Part shown: piece by piece, positions 7,793 through 15,921 of the stretch
Layout: every line of letters starts with the position of its first letter
Position numbering within the stretch: the first letter of the stretch is position 1
From: Microcaldota archaeon
Lineage (GTDB): Archaea; Micrarchaeota; Micrarchaeia; Micrarchaeales; Micrarchaeaceae
Assembly: GCA_021789815.1 (NCBI GenBank)
Contig: JAJYIZ010000003.1
Coordinates: 1-44,899, forward strand
Direction: 5' to 3'
DNA: 44,899 nucleotides
Translations under genes and position numbers: made by a program
Notes under the pieces: generated by a model
What the model was told of the DNA's origin: nothing
What the model saw: only the letters and a program-made list of their open reading frames with translations
Databases searched by the model: none

Positions 7793-8734
7793 CTAAACTT
7801 TATCGACTTCCGACAGATACAGCAGTATTGCCTTGTTGAGCAGCAGCCTGTTTGCCGCCTGCTCCCACGCTATGCACCTTGGTCCGTCAAGCACATCGTC
7901 GGTTATCTCTACGCCCCTGTGCGCCGGAAGGCAGTGCATTGCAAGCGCCGTTTTTGCTGCCATGGACATCGCCTTTGAGTTGAGCTGATACGGCAGGAAT
8001 ATCTTGTTCCTCTTTTCTATCTCTAGCTCTCTCCTTGCTGCATCTTCTTTGCTCTGCACAAGTGCGGGCATGCCTAGATATGTGTCCGTATAAAGTATGT
8101 CAGCGTCTTCCAGCCCCTCTTCAAGAGAGTCGTAGGCAAATACCTTGCTGTACTCCCTTGCCTTGTTGAAGTATAGGCTGTTCGGCGGATAGTCCTTGAC
8201 CGGACCTACCAGAGCGATCTCTGCCCCCAGCTTTGCAGCCGTAAGCATCAACGAGTTTGCTGTGTTGTTTGCAACGTTGCCGAGATAGGCTATCTTGAGG
8301 TCTTTTATTCGTCCATGATGCTGCAGTATTGTATACACATCGGCGAGCGCCTGTGTCGGGTGCTCCAGATCTGTCAGCGCGTTTATCACAGGAACGCTTG
8401 AGTTGTCTGCTATCTCGACGAGCTGCGACTGGTCGAACATCCTTGCCGCTATGAAATCTGCATAGCTGCTTAGCACCTTCGCCATGTCTGCGAGGCTCTC
8501 ACCCTTGCCGAGGTGGGTCATCTGCGTTTCCAGATATATCGAGTGGCCGCCGAGTTGCGCTGCCGCAGTCTCTAGAGATACCCTGGTCCTGAGCGATGGT
8601 TTTTCGAAGAGCAGCACAAGTGTCGCATGCTGCTTTATCGTTATTTGAACTTTGTTGTTCTTCAGGTCGTCTGCGACCTTGAATATCTTGTTGATTTCGT
8701 CCCTAGAAAGATCATCTGAGCTTATTATGTTCAG
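7793..8734 (-). CDS. argF: Ornithine carbamoyltransferase
   Basis: Catalyses carbamoyl phosphate + ornithine to citrulline. From CTG 8734 the product is 313 aa, the normal length for the family, and opens with the expected N terminus (NIISSDDLSRDEI). Motifs: carbamoyl-phosphate loop FEKPSLRTRV (STRTR variant SLRTR), DLEHPTQALAD (HPTQ), and ornithine loop HCLPAHRG. The last motif separates it from aspartate carbamoyltransferase. No ATG, GTG or TTG lies between the upstream in-frame stop (8737) and the conserved N terminus; the first GTG (8617) would remove about 39 conserved residues, including the first helix. GGTG at 8743-8740 sits 5 nt before the CTG. No other arginine genes are nearby, so a catabolic or standalone role is possible. 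Confidence 0.93.
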   Translation of the reverse strand: MNIISSDDLSRDEINKIFKVADDLKNNKVQITIKQHATLVLLFEKPSLRTRVSLETAAAQLGGHSIYLETQMTHLGKGESLADMAKVLSSYADFIAARMFDQSQLVEIADNSSVPVINALTDLEHPTQALADVYTILQHHGRIKDLKIAYLGNVANNTANSLMLTAAKLGAEIALVGPVKDYPPNSLYFNKAREYSKVFAYDSLEEGLEDADILYTDTYLGMPALVQSKEDAARRELEIEKRNKIFLPYQLNSKAMSMAAKTALAMHCLPAHRGVEITDDVLDGPRCIAWEQAANRLLLNKAILLYLSEVDKV

Positions 8735-9112
8735 TCAACCACCGAATATAGCGCCTATGCCGGCGTTACCCATATCGTGCTCCTGGTCTACTATGTACTT
8801 GAAGGTATTCTCTGCGTCGGGCTGCGCCCTCTTTACGCTCTTGAAGTTCTTCTTCAGTTTTGCGTCCGCCCCAGCAAGGAAGTCATCGTTCGCATTTATG
8901 TATAGGTAGTACTTTTTGGGATCAAGCCCGAGGGCCGTTCCGTCTCGCAGGCTGTACTCCTGCCTGGAGAATATTATGTTTGCTTCCTTGTCGTCCCTGA
9001 GCTTCTTGAGCTGCTCCTCGTTCAGGGCCTTGTCAAGATACGGATCGTATTCGAGGAACTTCTTCAGTGCATCGCATTCTGAGGAATCGACTTCGTATAC
9101 TGCTACGGTCAT
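8735..9112 (-). CDS. Hypothetical protein, 125 aa
   Basis: A soluble, acidic 125-aa protein starting MTVAVYEVDSSECDALKKFL. It has an alpha/beta pattern with a helix-rich middle (NEEQLKKLRDDKEANI), a central YYLYINANDDFLAGADAKLK segment and a glycine-rich end (GNAGIGAIFGG). No family is recognised. It starts 4 nt after S8e and its TGA directly abuts, in the same frame, the CTG where ornithine carbamoyltransferase seems to start. It is therefore likely translated from the S8e transcript. Confidence 0.75.
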   Translation of the reverse strand: MTVAVYEVDSSECDALKKFLEYDPYLDKALNEEQLKKLRDDKEANIIFSRQEYSLRDGTALGLDPKKYYLYINANDDFLAGADAKLKKNFKSVKRAQPDAENTFKYIVDQEHDMGNAGIGAIFGG

Positions 9113-9116
9113 CCGC

Positions 9117-9515
9117 TCAAGCCCCGAGAAGTATGGCGTTCACGCCGCCTTCCCTGCCTGGCCTGTTTGTAACCTGAGCTCTTCCGAGCTCTGTGTTGAT
9201 GACCGTTCCTTTTGTTATTATGTTCTGACGTGCAAAGTTCCTGTTGTTCCTTGATTCCAGAACTCCCTTTATCTTGACCTTCTTGTAGCCCTCCTTCGTA
9301 AGAAGGTTGACAAAGCCCGCTTGCTTGAGCACCATCTTGTAGGAACCGCCGCGCATCCTGTGCTCTCTGAACGCGTCGTTCTCCGACATCTTTGTCGCAG
9401 AGAAGTAGCTGCCTATTTCACTTCTCCGCTTGTCCCTGAACTTGAGCTTACGCTTACCATTACCTGCAGATTTTGTACTTGATTTTGAATGCAACTGCAT
9501 GCCAAATTGGCTCAT
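9117..9515 (-). CDS. rps8e: 30S ribosomal protein S8e
   Basis: A 132-aa S8e. Visible family features: LHSKSSTKSAGNGKRKLKFR, the RSEIGSYFSATK segment, RMRGGSYKMVL, and the C-terminal TKGTVINTELGRAQVTNRPG. It lies upstream of a 125-aa unknown and argF, an odd partnership that is not part of a conserved ribosomal cluster. Confidence 0.96.
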   Translation of the reverse strand: MSQFGMQLHSKSSTKSAGNGKRKLKFRDKRRSEIGSYFSATKMSENDAFREHRMRGGSYKMVLKQAGFVNLLTKEGYKKVKIKGVLESRNNRNFARQNIITKGTVINTELGRAQVTNRPGREGGVNAILLGA

Positions 9516-9578
9516 GTTACCACTTAAAAGCAGAACAAGCTAGTATGAAGTGTTAAGCTATTTATAGATATCCTTTCG

Positions 9579-10055
9579 CTACTGGCGCGCCAGGACTGGT
9601 GCTGGCAGTATTCTTATGCTGGCTGTGCTGCCGTCTCTTATGTTATAGAAACGTCCGCCGCGATCTCTCTGGTATGCAGGTACGTCTATCTCTACAACCC
9701 CCCTGGTCTCGAGCTCCCCCTTTAACTTGTACTCTAGTGCCATAAGCGCGTCGCTATCCTTCAGGGATCTACCATAAACCGCTGCTTCGCGTCCGTACGT
9801 CAGGCCATCCTTCTCAAGTTCTCTGTCTATCTCAGCCCTTGGTTGTACATTTATGAAAAATATAGAACCGTCAGAGAGTTTAAGCCATAACGATTTGAGC
9901 CTGACCCTTGGCTCTGCTCTCACGGTTTCGTCCTCTGGCGAAACACCGACCACGCTTATTCTAGTATCACCAAGTGGCACTGGCGCCGCCCTGACAAACG
10001 CCTCTGGCTCAGAAGGATAACTCTGATGCCTATACCTTGGTCTTCCTACCACCAT
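9579..10055 (-). CDS. Hypothetical protein, 158 aa
   Basis: An Arg/Glu/Pro-rich soluble protein (MVVGRPRYRHQSYPSEPEAF) with alternating beta-prone stretches (RISVVGVSPED, SLWLKLSDGSIFFINVQPRA, TRGVVEIDVPAY, TASIRILPAP). No signal peptide, TM helix or recognised motif. The pattern suggests a small beta-rich domain. A TATA-like run at about 10086-10097 (minus strand) fits a short leader before ATG 10055. It is divergent from the tRNA-binding gene at 10203. Confidence 0.75.
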   Translation of the reverse strand: MVVGRPRYRHQSYPSEPEAFVRAAPVPLGDTRISVVGVSPEDETVRAEPRVRLKSLWLKLSDGSIFFINVQPRAEIDRELEKDGLTYGREAAVYGRSLKDSDALMALEYKLKGELETRGVVEIDVPAYQRDRGGRFYNIRDGSTASIRILPAPVLARQ

Positions 10056-10142
10056 TGTATCTTAATTATTTGGACTTTGCAGATATTTATATATTGGGAT
10101 AAACGACGACAATGAGCCGGTATTTAAAGCTTAATGACAATC

Positions 10143-10150
10143 TATTTATA
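10143..10150 (+). promoter_or_regulatory. TATA box for the tRNA-binding/carbonic anhydrase pair
   Basis: TATTTATA in the 147-nt divergent gap predicts a transcription start near 10171, leaving about 32 nt of leader before ATG 10203. AGTGA just upstream of the ATG is a plausible ribosome-binding site. Confidence 0.5.
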
Positions 10151-10202
10151 TCTGGTTTTGACCATTAAAATGCGATAAATCTTCATTATTTTAAGTGACC
10201 GA

Positions 10203-10529
10203 ATGGCGACTATTGATGAATTCTTAAACTTAGACATCAGAGTGGGCAAGGTAATCGCGGTCAGCGAACTGAATACGAGAAAGCCCATGTATGGACTTAA
10301 GGTTGACCTAGGTGAACTTGGGGTCAGGAACATTGCTGCCGGTATAAAAAGCAGTTACACAGCAGAGGAACTTTCCGGAAGGAGTGTGGTAGTGGTAGCA
10401 AACCTAGATCCCAAGAATGTAGGAGGTTTTGTTTCCGAAGGAATGCTCCTGGCGGTCGGTGACACTCCAGACTCGATTACATTATTGAAACCTGACAAGG
10501 ACGTTAAACAAGGTAGCAGAGTGAGATGA
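10203..10529 (+). CDS. csaA: Stand-alone tRNA-binding OB-fold protein (CsaA/MetRS C-terminal domain type)
   Basis: A 108-aa protein consisting only of a tRNA_bind domain: FLNLDIRVGKVIAVSEL at the start, then LGELGVRNIAAGIKSSY and VVVVANLDPKNVGGFVSEGML. The same fold forms the C-terminal appendix of many methionyl-tRNA synthetases and the protein CsaA. The MetRS encoded 680 nt away lacks this appendix, so this protein probably acts as its trans-acting tRNA-binding partner; that role is inferred. It overlaps the carbonic anhydrase gene by 4 nt (ATGA). Confidence 0.88.
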   Translation: MATIDEFLNLDIRVGKVIAVSELNTRKPMYGLKVDLGELGVRNIAAGIKSSYTAEELSGRSVVVVANLDPKNVGGFVSEGMLLAVGDTPDSITLLKPDKDVKQGSRVR

Positions 10530-11194
10530 TGGCAATGGCAACAAGGACACCGGAATCGAAACGTTCGGGATCACCATTTGCAGAGCTTCTTGCGGATAAC
10601 GCTAGATCTCTTCAAAAAATGAATACAGACGAGGTTTCCCTTTTGAAGGAGCTGGCAGAAAACGGCCAGCATCCGCACACTGTAGCGGCGGCGTGCGCGG
10701 ACTCGAGAGTACTGATCGGTGCACCGGGAAGGATATTTGTCAATAGGAGCATAGGGGAAGAGATGGATAGGGCAACCACCGCGGGTTTTGAGTACGCCAT
10801 AGCTGTGTTGCATGCTAAAAATGGTGTAATAGTAGCACATACAAAATGTGGAGCTGTTGGAGCTGCAATAGAGAAGAACTCGATCGGTGTTAACGGATCG
10901 CATGCTGTAGATGATGATTCTGCCTTGGGTGTCACAATAACAAACCTCGCAAGAGGACTGAGAAGGAAAGGAAGCCCAACCGATCACACCCAGGCGGCAA
11001 TCGAAAATGCAATAGTCCAGGGTGAGCGTCTTGTAGCAGGCAGCCCTATTGTTAGAGATGCGCTTGCTAGAGGTGAGTTCACGTTGGGCATAGTGCTGGA
11101 CGACATTTCAACCGGCAGATTAGAGGTTGTGAAGGTTGGTGTATATTCAAATGACACTGAAAAAATAGCCTTTGTTGACCCACATCAGCATTAA
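10526..11194 (+). CDS. Beta-class carbonic anhydrase
   Basis: A 222-aa protein with the zinc-site motifs of beta carbonic anhydrases: CADSR (Cys57, Asp59, Arg61) and HTKCG (His105, Cys108). The Asp/Arg dyad is intact, so reversible CO2 hydration is expected. The core also has GRIFVNRSIG and GFEYAIAVLHAKNGVIVAH. Length is typical. Translation is coupled to the preceding tRNA-binding gene by an ATGA overlap, which is an unusual partner. A run of seven T residues at 11217-11223 follows the stop. MMAMATR offers three start ATGs; the first is used here. Confidence 0.88.
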   Translation: MMAMATRTPESKRSGSPFAELLADNARSLQKMNTDEVSLLKELAENGQHPHTVAAACADSRVLIGAPGRIFVNRSIGEEMDRATTAGFEYAIAVLHAKNGVIVAHTKCGAVGAAIEKNSIGVNGSHAVDDDSALGVTITNLARGLRRKGSPTDHTQAAIENAIVQGERLVAGSPIVRDALARGEFTLGIVLDDISTGRLEVVKVGVYSNDTEKIAFVDPHQH

Positions 11195-11205
11195 TGTCTA
11201 TCAGC

Positions 11206-12666
11206 TTAGTTTTCAATTTTTTTGAATAGGTATTCTCCTTTTTTTACTTTGTAGGCGTGCTTCCCGAATTTGCAGTCTTCCAGTGCACCAGCTTTGACTC
11301 CGAGTTGTGCATTTATCTTTTCTGAAGTGCCTGGAGTGAATGGGCTTATCAGTATAGATATTATGCGCAGAGATTCGAGAAGATTGTATAGAACCCCGCC
11401 GAGTTCCTTTCCTTTCAGTTTCCATGGCTCCTTGTCATTAACATACTTGTTTGCGGCTTTTATGAATAGGAATATCTCGCTGAGTGCATCAAAGGTGTTT
11501 ATTCTTTCCATCGCTTCGTCAATCTTATCTACATTGAGAGAGCTTTCGAGCTCTGGGCTGCCCTCTATTGCACCGTCATACTTCTCCGCTATTGTTACGG
11601 CTCTGTTGAGAAGGTTCCCTAGCTCGGCAGCGAGTTCGTTGTTAAGCCTGACCGCAAGTGTCTTCTCCGAAAAGTCCCCGTCATCACCAAGCGGCATTTC
11701 TCTGAGCAATGCATACCTGAACGCATCCAACGAGTATTTCTTTGCTAGCGCGACTGGGTCTATCGCGTTTCCAAGGCTCTTGCTTATCTTTTTGCCATCT
11801 ATAGTCCACCATCCGTGTGCAAATACCTTCTTTGGAGGTTCTATGCCCGCGGAGAAGAGCAACGCTGGCCAGATAACAGAGTGGAACCAGTTTATCTCCT
11901 TACCTATAAGGTGAATGTCGGCAGGCCAGAATTCCTTGAATCTCTTCCCATCCGGCCAGCCCAGTGCACTTATATAGTTGATGAGCGCGTCGATCCAGAC
12001 ATACAATGTATGTTTTTCATCCATCGGAAACGGCACTGCCCATTTAATAGTTGTCCTAGTTATGCTGACATCTTTGAGCCCATCTTCTACCCTATTAAGT
12101 ATCTCTTTTGACCTGAACTTCGGAGAAAGGAAACCGGGATTCTTTTTGTAGAACTCTAGAAGTTTATCCTGGTATTTGCTAAGCTTGAAGAAGTAGCTTT
12201 CTTCTTTTATCTTCTTTACATCACGGCCGCATTCTGGGCATTTCCCATCTTTCAATTGCAGGTCGGTCCAGAATGTTTCGTCTGGTACGCAGTACCAGCC
12301 TTCGTAGTATCCTTTGTAAATGTCACCATTTTTGTAAATTTTCTCTACAAGCTGCTTCACAATTTTTTCGTGCGATGGGTCGCTCGTCCTTATGAAATAG
12401 TCGTACGATATGTTGAGTTCTTTCCATATCCGTATGTACTGATCAACTATTCCATCTACGAATTCTTTTGGTGTCTTGCCCTCCTTCTTCGCCGCCTGTT
12501 CTGCTTTTTCACCGTGTTCGTCTGTGCCTGTAAGAAAGAATACTTCTTCTCCCTTAAGCCTGTGCCATCTGGCTATAACATCGGCCGCTATTGTGGTGTA
12601 GGCGTGGCCTATGTGCGGCTTGTCGTTTACGTAGTATATTGGTGTTGTAATGTAGAACTTTGCCAG
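11206..12666 (-). CDS. metG: Methionyl-tRNA synthetase
   Basis: A class I synthetase that charges tRNA-Met. From CTG 12666 the product is 486 aa and starts (M)AKFYITTPIYYVNDKPHIGH, matching the normal family N terminus. Motifs: HIGH signature PHIGHAYTT; one zinc knuckle near CPECG; KMSKS-type loop KKISKSLGNAI; anticodon-binding helical domain in the last 140 residues. A GTG at 12675 is also open, but it overlaps the best Shine-Dalgarno (GGTGA, 12676-12672), which sits 5 nt before the CTG. The C-terminal tRNA-binding domain of long MetRS forms is absent and is encoded separately at 10203. Confidence 0.96.
   Translation of the reverse strand: MAKFYITTPIYYVNDKPHIGHAYTTIAADVIARWHRLKGEEVFFLTGTDEHGEKAEQAAKKEGKTPKEFVDGIVDQYIRIWKELNISYDYFIRTSDPSHEKIVKQLVEKIYKNGDIYKGYYEGWYCVPDETFWTDLQLKDGKCPECGRDVKKIKEESYFFKLSKYQDKLLEFYKKNPGFLSPKFRSKEILNRVEDGLKDVSITRTTIKWAVPFPMDEKHTLYVWIDALINYISALGWPDGKRFKEFWPADIHLIGKEINWFHSVIWPALLFSAGIEPPKKVFAHGWWTIDGKKISKSLGNAIDPVALAKKYSLDAFRYALLREMPLGDDGDFSEKTLAVRLNNELAAELGNLLNRAVTIAEKYDGAIEGSPELESSLNVDKIDEAMERINTFDALSEIFLFIKAANKYVNDKEPWKLKGKELGGVLYNLLESLRIISILISPFTPGTSEKINAQLGVKAGALEDCKFGKHAYKVKKGEYLFKKIEN
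11217..11223 (+). terminator. T-run after the carbonic anhydrase gene
   Basis: Seven T residues 23 nt after the carbonic anhydrase stop and just inside the 3' end of convergent metG. T-runs of this kind are typical archaeal transcription terminators. Confidence 0.4.
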
Positions 12667-12778
12667 CTCTCTCACCTTGCGGTAGGAATACCACTAAAAG
12701 GTTTTGATTGCAGGGAATATAAAGAGTTTGGTAATGATACTATCCGGCTAGCTTGGCAAATTATATTAATCTAAATTA

Positions 12779-12792
12779 GGATATATTTTTAG
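12779..12792 (+). promoter_or_regulatory. TATA box of mcm
   Basis: GGATATATTTTTAG in the 141-nt divergent gap between metG and mcm. Its centre is about 23-24 nt from ATG 12808, so the mcm message may be leaderless or nearly so. A separate CTTTATATT on the minus strand near 12714-12724 serves metG. Confidence 0.55.
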
Positions 12793-12807
12793 CGGCCATT
12801 TGGGGTA

Positions 12808-14874
12808 ATGATGGTAGACGCTGCACTCGAGGGCATCAAATCGCGTTTCGACGATTTCTTCGACAGATACTATGATGAACAGATCAACTCGTTGATCATA
12901 TCTTTTCCTGAAAAGAGAAGCCTGCCGGTCGATTTCAGAGATCTAATAAAGTTCGATCCAGAACTTGCCGAATCTCTGATTGAGCAGCCGGATCCTATAA
13001 TAGAGGCTGCAACGGAGTCCCTGAAAGGCAAGATGAGCAACGTCAACCTTGACGGCAACGACCTGCACGTAAGGTTCTTTGGCCAGAGCGTTAATACTCC
13101 GCTTGTTCAGGACGTTGGCTCATCCTACATAAGCAAGATGGTGCTGCTTGACGGCCTTATAGTAAAGAGGTCAGAAATAAACCCGAAGGTGCAGATGGGT
13201 TCCTACAAGTGCACTTTCTGCGGTGCTACATACAAGGTGCGCGCCGGACGCGATGAACTCCCAGATTTGTGTCTATCGTGCAAGAGGCGTTCACTAAAAC
13301 AGGTAGCCGAGGAGTCGCAGTTCATAAACCTGCAGAGAATAGCGGTGCAGGATCCGCTTGAGAGGCTAAAGGGAAGCGCACCGACATGGCAACTTGAAGT
13401 CTGGATAGAAGATGATCTGGTCAACACGGTTATTCCAGGAGATAGGATAGAGCTAACTGGTGTATTGAGGATAAGACCTAGGAGGAACCAGAGGGGCAAG
13501 CTCGAGCGTGATGTCTACACGATGTTCCTTGATACTGTATCGATAGTTCCAAAGCAGAAGGAGTTTGCAGAGCTGCAGATAAATGAAGAGGAAGAGAGGG
13601 TCATAAAGGAACTCGGAAAGGACCCGCATATATTCGAAAAGATAGCAAAATCTATTGCACCATCGATATACGGTTACAACGAGATAAAACAGGGCGCGGC
13701 GCTGCAACTCTTCGGTGGCACGTCTGGAAAGACGCTCATAGACGGGGGTGCGATACGAAGCGACATGCACATTCTGCTAATAGGAGACCCTGGAAGCGCA
13801 AAGACAAGGGTCCTGCAATCGATATCTAAGCTCGTTCCAAAAGGAATCTACGTCAGCGGAAAATCCGTAACAGGAGGGGGAATGACTGCTGTCGCAGAAC
13901 GTGATGATTTCTCAGAAGGAGGCTGGACTCTAAGGGCAGGTGCCATGGTTCTGGGCAACGGTGGAATCGTATGCATCGACGAATTTGATAAAATAGGCGA
14001 TGATGACAAAGCTGCGCTTCACGAGGCCCTAGAATCCCAGACAATAAGCGTTGCTAAGGCCGGAATAATAGCAACCTTCACTGCAAAGACTGCTGTACTC
14101 GCAGCTGCAAACCCAAAGTTCGGCAGGTTCGATCCGAATGCTTATCCGGCTGAGCAATTCAACATACCGCCAACGCTTCTGTCAAGGTTTGACCTGATAT
14201 TCCCGATAAAGGACGTAATGGACGAAGAGCTAGACAGAAACATAGCAAAGCACATACTTCTACAGCACGAAGCGGCAGGAGCGCAAATGGCGGAAATAGA
14301 GGAGCACGAACAGGTAGAGAAGCCGCCTATAGACAGCGAACTGCTCAGGAAGTACATAGCCTATGCAAGGAAGAACATAGCACCCAGGATAACTACAGAA
14401 GCCTCAAAGAGGATACAGGATTACTATCTAGAGCTAAGGAAGATAGGCTCCAAGCAGGGCGCCACGCCGATAACGCCGAGGCAGATAGAGGGCCTGGTGC
14501 GTATGGCAGAAGCGAGCGCCAAGGCGCGCTTGTCCCATGTGGTTGAGGTGTCAGACGCAGAGAACGCGATTGCTTTGAATGAATTCATGCTCAAGACACT
14601 TGCAGTAGACAGGGGCGGCCGCCGTGACATAGACATGCTCATGACAGGCGCCCCGCGCGAGAAGGTCACCAGAATAAACACAATTCTTGGAATAGTGAAG
14701 AGGCTCGAGGCAGATGAGGGCAGCGCGCGCATGCAACGTCTCATGGAAGAGGCAGAGAAGGCGGGGATAGCAGCCGCGGAGGTCAACAAGTATATAGTGG
14801 AGCTTGAGAAGAGCGGTGATATATTCAGGCCAAAGCCTGGCTTCGTGAAGACGATAAGCCACGAAGGAGAATAG
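12808..14874 (+). CDS. mcm: Replicative DNA helicase MCM
   Basis: A 688-aa hexameric 3'-5' helicase. N-terminal domain with a zinc knuckle at C135/C138 and C155/C158. AAA+ domain with Walker A GDPGSAKT (326-333), Walker B VCIDEFDK (D391, E392), the NPKFGRFDP sensor region and arginine finger LSRFDL (Arg460). A C-terminal winged-helix region ends GDIFRPKPGF. All catalytic elements are intact, and the length is that of ordinary archaeal MCM without inteins. It is followed after 2 nt by a presenilin-like protease, so the two are likely co-transcribed. GINS, PCNA and primase genes are not in the window. Confidence 0.98.
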   Translation: MMVDAALEGIKSRFDDFFDRYYDEQINSLIISFPEKRSLPVDFRDLIKFDPELAESLIEQPDPIIEAATESLKGKMSNVNLDGNDLHVRFFGQSVNTPLVQDVGSSYISKMVLLDGLIVKRSEINPKVQMGSYKCTFCGATYKVRAGRDELPDLCLSCKRRSLKQVAEESQFINLQRIAVQDPLERLKGSAPTWQLEVWIEDDLVNTVIPGDRIELTGVLRIRPRRNQRGKLERDVYTMFLDTVSIVPKQKEFAELQINEEEERVIKELGKDPHIFEKIAKSIAPSIYGYNEIKQGAALQLFGGTSGKTLIDGGAIRSDMHILLIGDPGSAKTRVLQSISKLVPKGIYVSGKSVTGGGMTAVAERDDFSEGGWTLRAGAMVLGNGGIVCIDEFDKIGDDDKAALHEALESQTISVAKAGIIATFTAKTAVLAAANPKFGRFDPNAYPAEQFNIPPTLLSRFDLIFPIKDVMDEELDRNIAKHILLQHEAAGAQMAEIEEHEQVEKPPIDSELLRKYIAYARKNIAPRITTEASKRIQDYYLELRKIGSKQGATPITPRQIEGLVRMAEASAKARLSHVVEVSDAENAIALNEFMLKTLAVDRGGRRDIDMLMTGAPREKVTRINTILGIVKRLEADEGSARMQRLMEEAEKAGIAAAEVNKYIVELEKSGDIFRPKPGFVKTISHEGE

Positions 14875-14876
14875 GT

Positions 14877-15872
14877 GTGCCCTTGCCCTTCAGAGTGATA
14901 GAAACAAGGCAGCTCTTACAGATTCTTGTAATCTTTATGATCGTGCAGTTCTTCGGCCTCTTCCTCTCTGCTGAAATATTTACAGGCACGACCTTCCAGC
15001 AGGTCAATAGCGCACAGGTAATAAATTCTGCAACGAGCGCTCTGCTCTACATCGTCTACATAATCATCTTCACTGCGGTGATAATAATGGTCTTCAAGTT
15101 CTACAAGGGAGATAAGTTCTTCGTTCTTCTTGAAGGCGCTGTAGTTTTCATATCATCTTTCTTCGTCTTCCTCGTGCTCTCTGGTCTGCTCACCAACATG
15201 ACGCTCTTCTCTGTAGGCGGGAACACAATAACGACCAATTTTGTAATAGCGGTTGGCGCCGCGATAGTTTTGATAGTAGCAAAGAACAAGTTCCCAAGGC
15301 TCAGGAACGCAACAACAATGATAGCTAGCGTTGGTGTTGGGCTGGTGCTTGGCGTCAGCTTCAGTTTCCTTGCAGCGATGATCTTCATGATGGTTCTAGC
15401 AGTATACGATTTCATAGCCGTATTCGTTACAAAGCACATGATAACGATGGCGAAGGCTATGTCATCAAGGAACCTCGCATTCCTAGTTGGAGTGAACGAG
15501 GTGGAGGCTATACCGAAGAGCAAGTTCTCGAAGAGCGAGATAGAGGAGTATAAGAAAGAAATGAAGGGTATGAAGCTCAGCCCCGTTTTGGCAGACTTCT
15601 ATAAAAAGGATATGTACCCTGTTGCAGCAAGAGTGGAATTGGGCGCCGGAGACCTGGCTGTGCCGCTGATGGTTTCTATAGCGGCGTACAAGGTTTACCT
15701 GAACTTCGTGCTGAGCTTTTTCATAACCCTTGGTGCCGTGCTAGGCCTTCTCATTACTATGTACATAATCAAGAAACAGAAACGGCCGCTGCCTGCAATC
15801 CCACCACTTCTTTTTGGTGTCGTAGTAGGGATATCTTTGTATATATTGCTCTTTAACGTGCTCAATATTTAG
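14877..15872 (+). CDS. Presenilin/signal-peptide-peptidase-like A22 intramembrane protease
   Basis: A 331-aa protein with about nine hydrophobic segments. The two catalytic aspartates of GxGD proteases are visible: AVYDF (Asp178) and GAGD (Asp259), the latter followed by LAVPLMV; the C-terminal PALP-like element appears as LPAIPP. A cytosolic, charged loop (about 212-250) separates them. These enzymes cut single-pass helices within the membrane, typically remnant signal peptides. GTG 14877 begins 2 nt after the mcm stop, with GGAGA just upstream in the mcm coding region. Function by family; substrate unknown. Confidence 0.92.
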   Translation: MPLPFRVIETRQLLQILVIFMIVQFFGLFLSAEIFTGTTFQQVNSAQVINSATSALLYIVYIIIFTAVIIMVFKFYKGDKFFVLLEGAVVFISSFFVFLVLSGLLTNMTLFSVGGNTITTNFVIAVGAAIVLIVAKNKFPRLRNATTMIASVGVGLVLGVSFSFLAAMIFMMVLAVYDFIAVFVTKHMITMAKAMSSRNLAFLVGVNEVEAIPKSKFSKSEIEEYKKEMKGMKLSPVLADFYKKDMYPVAARVELGAGDLAVPLMVSIAAYKVYLNFVLSFFITLGAVLGLLITMYIIKKQKRPLPAIPPLLFGVVVGISLYILLFNVLNI

Positions 15873-15921
15873 CTCGAAAGAATCTTTTTATACCTTAATC
15901 TTGATTAATAACTTGCATTTC

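Noticed and set aside
8735-8740. TGA recoding (readthrough) joining the 125-aa ORF and argF
   Set aside because: TGA terminates many other genes here, including ATGA overlaps, and the carbamoyltransferase has a complete normal N terminus right after it; kept only as an alternative.
10526-11194. Carbonic anhydrase as a non-catalytic homologue
   Set aside because: Both zinc cysteines, the histidine and the Asp/Arg dyad are present.
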